Shown one piece after another: positions 26,892 to 34,167 of a stretch of DNA of 64,000 nucleotides. Every line of letters begins with the position of its first letter. Position 1 is the first letter of the stretch. This stretch comes from Lachnospiraceae bacterium UBA7196. Its GTDB lineage: Bacteria; Bacillota; Clostridia; Lachnospirales; Lachnospiraceae. Both the position numbers and the translations under genes were made by a program. Location of the stretch: positions 1-64,000 of the forward strand of contig DKUU01000020.1 of the NCBI GenBank assembly GCA_002490835.1, read 5' to 3'. The notes beneath the pieces were generated by a model, which saw only the letters and a list, made by a program, of their open reading frames with translations, was not told where the DNA came from and made no database searches.

Positions 26892-26946
26892 AACAGGGCG
26901 GTTTGTCTAACCGTCCTGTTTGACATCATTGCTGCCGGCCGGCAGC
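26892..26946. terminator. Hairpin pair between the SPFH gene and argF
   Basis: A 12-bp stem (aacagggcggtt at 26892-26903 against 26909-26920, one G-T pair) is followed by the perfect 16-bp palindrome GCTGCCGGCCGGCAGC (26931-26946). T-runs are short, so this may be a weak terminator or a regulatory leader of argF. Confidence 0.5.
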
Positions 26947-26974
26947 GGCTTACATATGGGAAGGAGACAAAAGT

Positions 26975-27967
26975 ATGGATTTAAAGGGACGGCATTTTTT
27001 GAAGCTGCTTGATTTTACGCCGGAGGAGATACTATATCTGGTGGATACGGCGGCGGACTTGAAGGATAAGAAAAAGAAGGGAATCCCCGTGGATGTCCTG
27101 CGGGGGAAGAACGTGGCCCTGATCTTTGAAAAGACCAGTACCAGAACCCGCTGTGCCTTCGAGGTGGCGGCGCATGATCTGGGCATGGGGAGCACCTATC
27201 TGGATCCGGTCGCTTCGCAGATCGGGAAAAAAGAGAGCATTGCGGACACGGCGCGGGTGCTGGGGCGTATGTTTGAGGGCATCGAGTATCGGGGCTTCGG
27301 GCAGGAGATCGTGGAGGAGATCGCGAAATATGCGGGCGTACCCGTGTGGAACGGCCTGACCAACGAATTTCATCCTACGCAGATGCTTGCCGACCTTCTC
27401 ACCATACGGGAACATTTCGGCAGGCTTTCCGGCATCCGGCTGACCTATCTGGGCGACGCGCGCTACAATACGGGCAATTCGCTGATGGTGGTCTGCGCGA
27501 AGATGGGGATGCACTTTACTGCCTGCACAAACCGCAAATATTTTCCGGAAGAAGCGCTGGTGAAGACTTGTCAGGAAATCGCGGCGCAGACCGGCGGCAG
27601 CATCCGGCTGACGGAGGATGTGGAAGAGGGCGCGGCGGGCGCAGACGTGATCTGTACCGACGTGTGGGTTTCCATGGGCGAGCCGGCGGAGATCTGGGAG
27701 GAACGGCTCAAAGACCTTCTGCCCTATCAGGTCAACGCGAAGGTAATGGCGTTTGCGGACAAGGGAGCCGTCTTTATGCACTGTCTTCCTGCCTTTCACG
27801 ACCACAATACGGGCATCGGCAAGGAGATCGGCGAACGGTACGGACTGGCGGAGCTTGAGGTAACGGACGAGGTGTTTGAGTCGCCGCAGTCCCTTGTGTT
27901 CGATGAGGCGGAGAATCGGATGCACACGATAAAAGCGGTGATGTTGACCACGCTCGGGCGAGCGTGA
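26975..27967 (+). CDS. argF: Ornithine carbamoyltransferase
   Basis: Makes citrulline from ornithine and carbamoyl phosphate (arginine synthesis, or reversed in the deiminase pathway); 330 residues, full length. The carbamoyl phosphate motif is STRTR (55-59) within FEKTSTRTRCAFEVAA. The HPTQ loop (EFHPTQMLADLL), the ornithine-specific SMG loop (VWVSMGEP) and the catalytic HCLP loop (FMHCLPAFHD) are intact. It is isolated from other arg genes, so anabolic versus catabolic use is unclear. A compound hairpin begins at its stop codon. Confidence 0.96.
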   Translation: MDLKGRHFLKLLDFTPEEILYLVDTAADLKDKKKKGIPVDVLRGKNVALIFEKTSTRTRCAFEVAAHDLGMGSTYLDPVASQIGKKESIADTARVLGRMFEGIEYRGFGQEIVEEIAKYAGVPVWNGLTNEFHPTQMLADLLTIREHFGRLSGIRLTYLGDARYNTGNSLMVVCAKMGMHFTACTNRKYFPEEALVKTCQEIAAQTGGSIRLTEDVEEGAAGADVICTDVWVSMGEPAEIWEERLKDLLPYQVNAKVMAFADKGAVFMHCLPAFHDHNTGIGKEIGERYGLAELEVTDEVFESPQSLVFDEAENRMHTIKAVMLTTLGRA

Positions 27968-28026
27968 AAAGTGCTTCTAAAGACGTCCCGCCATTGGACG
28001 GGACGCCAAGAAGCACTAAGTTTCAC
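27964..28026 (+). terminator. Three-tier hairpin at the end of argF
   Basis: Nested perfect stems: gtgaaa/tttcac (27964-27969 and 28021-28026), agtgcttct/agaagcact (27970-27978 and 28009-28017) and cgtcccg/cgggacg (27984-27990 and 27999-28005), with an 8-nt loop. It starts inside the argF stop codon. No T-run follows, so it may be a processed 3' end or a repeat element rather than a classical terminator. Confidence 0.55.
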
Positions 28027-28059
28027 GCGGGAGAATGCCTGAAATACGGCATTCTCCGC
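28027..28059 (+). other. Second hairpin just upstream of birA
   Basis: Stem gcg(g)gagaatgcc/ggcattctccgc (28027-28039 against 28048-28059, one bulged base) immediately follows the argF hairpin and ends 18 bp before the birA start. It could influence birA translation or mark a repeat insertion. Confidence 0.5.
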
Positions 28060-28077
28060 AGAAATGGAGAAACATCC

Positions 28078-29091
28078 ATGAAAACGGACAGATCGGATAT
28101 TTTGGCATGCCTGCGCGGCAGCGGGGACTATGTTTCGGGGCAGCAGCTTTGCGAGCGTCTGGGCGTCTCCCGCACGGCGGTGTGGAAGGTCATCAACCAA
28201 TTGAAGGCGGAAGGCTATCGTATCGAGTCGGTTTCCAGACGGGGTTATCGTCTGGTGGAAAGTCCGGAGGATGTGCTTTCGGAGGGCGAGATCGTAAGCC
28301 GCCTGAATACGACGTGGGCGGGCAGAACGCTTTATTACCGGGAAGAGACCGGCTCCACCAACAATGACGCGAAACGCTGCGGCGAGGAGGGAGATCCCCA
28401 CGGGACGGTGGTGGCTGCCGATATCCAGAATGCGGGCAAAGGCCGACGGGGCAGGGGCTGGCAGACGATCCCCGGCACGGCGCTTTCCTTTAGTATTCTG
28501 CTGCGGCCTTCTTTTCCGGCGGAACGGGCTTCCATGATCACGCTGGTGATGGCGCTGGCTGTGGCGGAGGCCGTGGAGGCAGCGCTGGATGGAAATATGT
28601 CTGTCCGCATCAAATGGCCGAATGACATTGTGATAAACCGCAGAAAAGTGTGCGGTATGCTGACGGAAATGACCATGACGCCGGAACTTGACGAGATTCA
28701 GTATCTGGTGGTGGGTGTCGGTATCAATGTCAACAATGAAAGTTTGCAGGAATTTCAAGAAGAGATCAGGGACACAGCCACTTCTCTGCGGATCGAGGCC
28801 GGGCGGCGCATCAACCGGGCGGCGCTCTTGGGAGATGTGCTGGGCCGCTTTGAGAAATATTATCAGACATTTTTGGAAACACTGGATATGTCCCGTCTGC
28901 GGGAAACGTATCAGGCCCGCCTGCAGGGGCTTGGAAATGAGGTGCGCGTACTCGATCCGGCGGGGGAGTACACGGGTGTCTCGCGGGGCATCAATGACAG
29001 GGGCGAACTGATCGTGGAGCGGGAAAGCGGTGAGCGCGTGGCGGTCTACGCCGGAGAAGTGTCGGTGAGGGGATTGTACGGGTACGTCTAG
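28078..29091 (+). CDS. birA: Bifunctional biotin ligase / biotin repressor
   Basis: A 337-residue protein. The ATG at 28078 follows aaatggag; upstream in-frame codons run through the hairpins and are rejected. Residues 1-65 form a winged-helix DNA-binding domain (LGVSRTAVWKVINQLKAEGY). The central domain has the biotin-binding motif GRRGRGW and WPNDIVI, and the C-terminal SH3-like domain ends the protein. It would attach biotin to carboxylase subunits via biotinyl-AMP and may repress biotin genes. A small conserved unknown gene follows 29 bp downstream. Confidence 0.95.
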   Translation: MKTDRSDILACLRGSGDYVSGQQLCERLGVSRTAVWKVINQLKAEGYRIESVSRRGYRLVESPEDVLSEGEIVSRLNTTWAGRTLYYREETGSTNNDAKRCGEEGDPHGTVVAADIQNAGKGRRGRGWQTIPGTALSFSILLRPSFPAERASMITLVMALAVAEAVEAALDGNMSVRIKWPNDIVINRRKVCGMLTEMTMTPELDEIQYLVVGVGINVNNESLQEFQEEIRDTATSLRIEAGRRINRAALLGDVLGRFEKYYQTFLETLDMSRLRETYQARLQGLGNEVRVLDPAGEYTGVSRGINDRGELIVERESGERVAVYAGEVSVRGLYGYV

Positions 29092-29120
29092 CAGCATTCC
29101 CCGTATATCGAGGTGGTATT

Positions 29121-29453
29121 ATGAAGGATAACAGAATCGTACTCTGCGGCGCGAACGCCTACGAGAAGAAATATTATTTTAACAAGCAGTTCGATAAGAT
29201 TCCGCAGTCAATCCAAGAGGAACTGCACGTGATCTGCGTCCTCTTCACAGAGGAGGTGGGCGGTGTCTTCACCATTGCTTTTGATGAGGATGGGACCGTC
29301 CTGCTGGAGACCGATGCCGAGGAGGACGATCTGCTCTACGACGAGATCAGCAGCGGCCTTTTAGTAGGGGAGATTCGCCGTAACCGACAGGAGCTGTTAG
29401 AGTCGTTACAGCTATATTACAGAGTCTTCATATTGCATGAGGAGATACAATAA
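29121..29453 (+). CDS. Conserved small protein of unknown function (DUF6145-like)
   Basis: A 110-residue acidic protein with no signal peptide or membrane segment. It begins KDNRIVLCGANAYEKKYYFN and has a very acidic centre (residues about 65-80). From memory it resembles a Lachnospiraceae-restricted family, DUF6145; this was not checked. The start follows gaggtgg. It sits between birA and dusB on the same strand. No catalytic motif is visible. Confidence 0.75.
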   Translation: MKDNRIVLCGANAYEKKYYFNKQFDKIPQSIQEELHVICVLFTEEVGGVFTIAFDEDGTVLLETDAEEDDLLYDEISSGLLVGEIRRNRQELLESLQLYYRVFILHEEIQ

Positions 29454-29500
29454 ATTAGAGGATTGTGTGCCCAATCTCAAAAATAATCAGGAGGGATATG

Positions 29501-30469
29501 ATGTCTTATCTGCACCCGCTCGCCCTCGGCAGCGTCACCCTGAAAAATAATCTCATACTGGCTCCCATGGCAGGCGTGACGGACCTGCCATTTCGTTTGC
29601 TGTGCAGCGAACAGGGGGCGGGCCTGACCGGCATGGAGATGGTGAGCGCCAAGGCTATTCTCTATGGGAATAAAAATACGGAGGGGCTCCTTGCAATCCA
29701 TCCGCAGGAGGGGCCGGTGTCTTTACAGTTGTTCGGCTCCGATCCGAAGATCGTCAGCGAGATGGCGGCGCGCATCGAAGAACGTCCTTTTGCGGTGCTG
29801 GATTTCAATATGGGCTGTCCCGTGCCGAAGATCGTCGGAAACGGCGAGGGTTCGGCCCTGATGCGGGAGCCGAAACTGGCGGGGGAGATCATTGCCGCCA
29901 CGGTAAAGGCCGTGAAAAAGCCGGTGACGGTGAAGATTCGCAAGGGCTTTGACGAGGAGCACGTCAATGCGGTGGAGATTGCGAAGATCGCGGAAGATGC
30001 GGGCGCCGCCGCCGTGGCCGTACACGGCAGGACGAGGGAGCAGTTTTACAGCGGACAGGCGGACTGGGAGATCATAGCGAAAGTCAAGGAGGCAATCTCC
30101 ATTCCCGTAATCGGAAACGGCGATGTCACGGACGGCGAAAGCGCCCGCAGGATGCTTGCGGAAACAGGCTGCGACGGGGTGATGATCGGCCGCGCCGCCA
30201 GAGGCAATCCATGGCTGTTTGGGGAGATCGCCGCGTATCTGGAAGACGGGCGGACGCTGCCCGCCGTGTCGCCTGCGGAGAAAAAGGAAATGATGCTGCG
30301 CCACGCCGCGCTTCAACTGGAAACCAAAGGCGCGTATACGGGTGTGCGGGAAATGCGCAAGCACCTGTCTTGGTATACGGCGGGAATGCCAAACTCCGCG
30401 AAACTCAGAGGGCAGGTCAATCAGGCGGAAAGCTTTGAGGAGATCAGGCGTCTGGTGGAATCCCTGTAA
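29501..30469 (+). CDS. dusB: tRNA-dihydrouridine synthase (DusB-like)
   Basis: A 322-residue FMN-dependent TIM-barrel enzyme that reduces uridines in tRNA. N-terminal LILAPMAGVTDLPFR is the flavin-binding signature. The catalytic cysteine is C106 in NMGCPVPKIV. VKIRKGFD, VHGRTREQFYSG and IGNGDV follow in order, and IGRAARGNPW is the C-terminal FMN phosphate loop. Two adjacent ATGs (29498 and 29501) follow a ggaggga site. In many Firmicutes dusB lies next to lysS and greA, as it nearly does here. Confidence 0.95.
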   Translation: MSYLHPLALGSVTLKNNLILAPMAGVTDLPFRLLCSEQGAGLTGMEMVSAKAILYGNKNTEGLLAIHPQEGPVSLQLFGSDPKIVSEMAARIEERPFAVLDFNMGCPVPKIVGNGEGSALMREPKLAGEIIAATVKAVKKPVTVKIRKGFDEEHVNAVEIAKIAEDAGAAAVAVHGRTREQFYSGQADWEIIAKVKEAISIPVIGNGDVTDGESARRMLAETGCDGVMIGRAARGNPWLFGEIAAYLEDGRTLPAVSPAEKKEMMLRHAALQLETKGAYTGVREMRKHLSWYTAGMPNSAKLRGQVNQAESFEEIRRLVESL

Positions 30470-30522
30470 GATATGCTGCATATACTGTCTCAGAGAAGAA
30501 TAGAAATATCGGGTGTTATTAA

Positions 30523-31386
30523 ATGGAGAGCCTGCTTTATTTTTATCCGGCCCCTGAGGGCATGTATCAAAAGGACGCGGCAAGGAGACACTGGTGGCAG
30601 GATGCCGCTTTACTGTTACAGGAACTGCCTGCGAAAGAGCGGGAGCCTTTCTTTTTGCTGGTGGGTTGTCCCGTGCCGGCCTATTACCATGGCAGGCGCT
30701 CATGGCCGCCGGATGTCCTGTCGGCATGTATGGCGGAGGCGGTATATGGAGCAAAGGGGATGGCCGACGTCTGGCTGCACCCTGATATTATGACACTAGT
30801 GTCAGAAGAGTACCGGGAACGATGGGAGCCGCGGCGGGACACGCTGGAACGGCTGCTTTCCTGCCTGATCTCAGTCTATGCGGCGGACTGCATAAAAAGG
30901 AACGGCGGGGCGACGGTGTTTTTGGGAAGGGCTACCGATACGCTTTGGCAGATAGAGATGACGGGAGAGCTTCTTTCGCCCTATCTGTCCCGGATCAACC
31001 GTCTCACCTTCTGGTATGAGGAGGCGGAAGGGGCCGATCTCTGGGAGGAGGCGGAAGGCTATCTGGAAGTTTATCGTTATGAGTATGGCCTTACGCCCTG
31101 CCTTTTACCCTATGGGAGCAAGGGCGGGAGGAAGCTGATAGAAAAAGCCTCCGACAGCCAAAAGATGCGGGATGACAGGGAATCCGGGCGCGGCCTGCTC
31201 CTTGACTATGGCGCACCCTTAGACAGGCTGCGGTTTGGGGACTTTAACGAGGCTGTCTATATCGATGCGGAGGGCAGTCCCTTAAAGGAGCGGAAATGCC
31301 TTGCAAAAGGCGGGAGCATCCGTTATGTTTCGCCGTTTAAATACCTTGACACTGTGGTAAAAAATGAGTATGATAGAAAAGATTGA
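30523..31386 (+). CDS. Hypothetical protein
   Basis: A 287-residue cytoplasmic-looking protein that I do not recognise. It has no signal peptide, membrane segment or clear cofactor motif. It contains many Trp/Tyr/Glu residues (RRSWPPDVL, FWYEEAEGADLWEEAEGYLE) and a late LLDYGAPLDRLRFGDFNEAVYIDAEG region. The start has only a weak ribosome binding site (agagaag). It lies between dusB and greA, and the promoter for greA is embedded in its 3' end. It may be a lineage-specific gene. Confidence 0.72.
   Translation: MESLLYFYPAPEGMYQKDAARRHWWQDAALLLQELPAKEREPFFLLVGCPVPAYYHGRRSWPPDVLSACMAEAVYGAKGMADVWLHPDIMTLVSEEYRERWEPRRDTLERLLSCLISVYAADCIKRNGGATVFLGRATDTLWQIEMTGELLSPYLSRINRLTFWYEEAEGADLWEEAEGYLEVYRYEYGLTPCLLPYGSKGGRKLIEKASDSQKMRDDRESGRGLLLDYGAPLDRLRFGDFNEAVYIDAEGSPLKERKCLAKGGSIRYVSPFKYLDTVVKNEYDRKD
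31346..31374 (+). promoter_or_regulatory. Sigma-A promoter for greA-lysS
   Basis: TTGACA (31346-31351) and TATGAT (31369-31374) with a 17-bp spacer, lying inside the last codons of the upstream hypothetical gene. Confidence 0.7.
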
Positions 31387-31493
31387 AAAATCAGTGAAAA
31401 CATTTCGGAATCAGCGGAAATGGAAATGAGAAAGACAGCGTGAATCAGGCAGAATGAGAACGTGTATCAAATAGAGGGAAAGGACGAATTAAA

Positions 31494-31976
31494 ATGCATG
31501 AGAAGAAAAACATCTTAACTTATGAGGGCCTGCGTAAGTACGAAGAAGAGCTCCATGACTTAAAGGTGGTAAAGCGTAAGGAAGTGGCGCAGAAGATCAA
31601 GGAGGCAAGGGAGCAGGGCGATCTCTCCGAGAATGCGGAGTATGATGCGGCCAAGGATGAACAGCGCGACATTGAGGCGAGGATCGAGGAGCTGGAGAAG
31701 ATCCTCAAAAACGCCGAGGTCGTGGTGGAGGATGAAGTCGATCTGGATAAGATCAACATCGGCTGTCAGGTAAAGATCCTTGACATGGAATTTAACGAGG
31801 AACTGGAATATAAAATTGTAGGTTCTACAGAGGCCAACAGCTTAAAGGGAAAAATCTCAAATGAGTCCCCTGTCGGCAAGGCGCTGATTGGCAGCAAAGT
31901 TGGAGAGACTGTGGAGGTAGAGACGCAGGCGGGCATGATCCGTTACAAGGTATTAGAGATTCAGCGGTCTAACTAA
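31494..31976 (+). CDS. greA: Transcription elongation factor GreA
   Basis: A 160-residue factor that reactivates backtracked RNA polymerase by stimulating transcript cleavage. The N-terminal antiparallel coiled coil (residues about 8-78) includes EAREQGDLSENAEYDAAKDE, with acidic tip residues that reach the active site. The C-terminal FKBP-like domain contains SPVGKALIG and the usual end. The ribosome binding site is agggaaagga. It heads an operon with lysS. Confidence 0.97.
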   Translation: MHEKKNILTYEGLRKYEEELHDLKVVKRKEVAQKIKEAREQGDLSENAEYDAAKDEQRDIEARIEELEKILKNAEVVVEDEVDLDKINIGCQVKILDMEFNEELEYKIVGSTEANSLKGKISNESPVGKALIGSKVGETVEVETQAGMIRYKVLEIQRSN

Positions 31977-32039
31977 ATAGATTTTCAAAGGGAAAGAAAT
32001 GCGAAGCGGCAGGAATGTGCGGAAAGAGAAGGGATGAAG

Positions 32040-34154
32040 ATGGCGGAAGCACAGAATCAGGATATTAATCAGCTTTTGAAGGTCAGACGGGAGAAGCTTA
32101 CGGCGCTGCAGGAAGCGGGGAAGGATCCCTTTCAGATCACGAAATACGATGTGACCCATCACAGTCAGGAAATCAGGGACGGTTTTGATGCGCTGGAGGG
32201 AAAGAAAGTCTCCATTGCGGGCCGTGTGATGAGTAAGCGCGTGATGGGTAAGGCGTCTTTTTGCAATGTGCAGGATCTTTTGGGCGATATTCAGGTCTAT
32301 GTGGCAAGGGACAGCATCGGGGAAGAGGCTTACGCCGACTTCAAGAAATATGACGTGGGTGACATTGTCGGCATCGAGGGAGAGGTCTTTAAGACCAAAA
32401 CAGGCGAGATTTCCGTGCATGCGGCAAAAGTGACACTCCTGTCAAAAAGTCTTCAGATCCTGCCGGAGAAGTATCACGGTCTGGTGAATACCGATATCCG
32501 TTACCGCCAGCGTTACACCGATCTCATCATGAATGAGGATGTAAAAAAGACCTTTGTGGCGCGCTCGAAGATCATCAGCGCCATCAGGCGCTATCTGGAC
32601 GGTCAGGGTTTTCTGGAGGTGGAGACCCCGATGCTTGTCTCCAACGCGGGCGGCGCGGCGGCAAGGCCCTTCGAGACGCATTACAATGCGCTGGACGAGG
32701 ATGTGAAACTGCGCATCTCTCTGGAATTATACTTAAAGAGACTGATCGTGGGCGGCTTGGAGCGCGTCTACGAGATCGGCAGGGTGTTCCGCAACGAAGG
32801 ACTGGATGCGAGGCATAACCCTGAGTTTACGTTGATGGAGCTTTATCAGGCCTACACCGACTATAACGGCATGATGGACCTGACCGAGAATATGTTCCGC
32901 CATGTGGCAAAGGAAGTCTGCGGCACGACGCTCGTCTCCTATCAGGGCGAACAGATCGATCTGGGAAAGCCTTTCGAGCGCATTACCATGGTGGAAGCTG
33001 TGAAAAAATACGCGGGCGTAGATTTTGACGCAGTGGCAGACACGGAGGCTGCGAAGAAGCTGGCGGACGAAAAGGGTGTACACTACGAGGAACGCCACAC
33101 CAAGGGCGATATCATCAACCTCTTCTTCGAGGAGTTCGTGGAAGAGCATCTGGTACAGCCTACCTTTGTGATGGATCATCCTGTGGAGATCTCGCCCCTC
33201 ACCAAGAGAAAGCCGGACAAGCCGGAGTATGTGGAGCGGTTCGAACTGTTCATTACGGCGAGGGAGATGTGCAACGCCTATTCGGAGCTTAACGACCCCA
33301 TCGACCAGCGGGAGCGTTTCAAGGCGCAGGAAGCGGCGCTGGCGGCGGGCGACGAGGAGGCAAACACAACCGACGAGGACTTTATGAACGCGCTGGAGAT
33401 CGGAATGCCCCCGACGGGCGGCATCGGCTACGGCATCGACAGGCTGGTGATGTTACTCACTGATTCCCCCGCGATCCGCGACGTGCTGCTGTTCCCGACC
33501 ATGAAAAGTCTGGACAAAAAGCCTTCCGACGGGGCGAAATCTGCGAAAAAGCAGGCGGCAGGCGAGGCGAAAAAGAGCAGCGTGACCCGCGAACAGGCAT
33601 TGGAACTGTTGAAGAAGTACAACAAAGAGCCCTTTCATATCCAGCATGCCCTGACCGTGGAGGGTGTGATGCGCTGGTACGCGAAAGAATTGGGCTATGC
33701 GGCGGAAGAAGAGTTCTGGGGCATCACCGGACTTTTGCATGATATCGACTTTGAACTTTATCCGGAGGAACACTGCAAGAAAGCGCCCGAACTGCTGCGA
33801 GAGGGCGGCGTGGGCGAGGATATGATCTACGCGGTCTGTTCCCACGGTTTTGGAATCTGCAGCGAAGAAGAACCGAAACTGGAGATGGAGAAGGTGCTGT
33901 TTGCGGCCGACGAGCTGACGGGCCTGATCTGGTCCTGTGCGCTGATGCGTCCTTCTAAGAGCGTTATGGATATGGAAGTCAAGAGCCTGAAAAAGAAATT
34001 TAAGGATAAAAAGTTTGCGGCGGGCTGTTCCAGAGAGATCATTGCGCAGGGCGCGGAAATGCTCGGCTGGGAACTGGACGAGCTGTTTGAGAGGACGATT
34101 CAGGCGATGAGAAGCTGCGAGGAATCTGTGGCGGCGGCGATGGAGAGCCTGTAG
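32040..34154 (+). CDS. lysS: Lysyl-tRNA synthetase fused to a C-terminal HD hydrolase domain
   Basis: A 704-residue protein; the ATG at 32040 is chosen over 32034 for its spacing from agagaaggg. Residues 1 to about 490 form a complete class II LysRS: OB-fold anticodon domain (VSIAGRVMSKR), motif 2 (GRVFRNEGLD) and motif 3 (GGIGYGIDRLVML). After a Lys/Ala-rich linker (about 495-515) comes an HD-type domain with H536 (IQHALT), H567-D568 (LLHDIDF), H578, H602 (CSHGFG) and D624 (AADELTG), all plausible metal ligands. Bacterial LysRS is normally about 500 residues. The added domain resembles free-standing HD hydrolases; its substrate is unknown. It is cotranscribed with greA and the next gene. Confidence 0.93.
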   Translation: MAEAQNQDINQLLKVRREKLTALQEAGKDPFQITKYDVTHHSQEIRDGFDALEGKKVSIAGRVMSKRVMGKASFCNVQDLLGDIQVYVARDSIGEEAYADFKKYDVGDIVGIEGEVFKTKTGEISVHAAKVTLLSKSLQILPEKYHGLVNTDIRYRQRYTDLIMNEDVKKTFVARSKIISAIRRYLDGQGFLEVETPMLVSNAGGAAARPFETHYNALDEDVKLRISLELYLKRLIVGGLERVYEIGRVFRNEGLDARHNPEFTLMELYQAYTDYNGMMDLTENMFRHVAKEVCGTTLVSYQGEQIDLGKPFERITMVEAVKKYAGVDFDAVADTEAAKKLADEKGVHYEERHTKGDIINLFFEEFVEEHLVQPTFVMDHPVEISPLTKRKPDKPEYVERFELFITAREMCNAYSELNDPIDQRERFKAQEAALAAGDEEANTTDEDFMNALEIGMPPTGGIGYGIDRLVMLLTDSPAIRDVLLFPTMKSLDKKPSDGAKSAKKQAAGEAKKSSVTREQALELLKKYNKEPFHIQHALTVEGVMRWYAKELGYAAEEEFWGITGLLHDIDFELYPEEHCKKAPELLREGGVGEDMIYAVCSHGFGICSEEEPKLEMEKVLFAADELTGLIWSCALMRPSKSVMDMEVKSLKKKFKDKKFAAGCSREIIAQGAEMLGWELDELFERTIQAMRSCEESVAAAMESL

Positions 34155-34167
34155 GGAGAATATCCGT

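Noticed and set aside
27796..29097. 433-codon reverse frame across argF and birA
   Set aside because: It covers parts of two certain genes and an intergenic hairpin; no site or domain.
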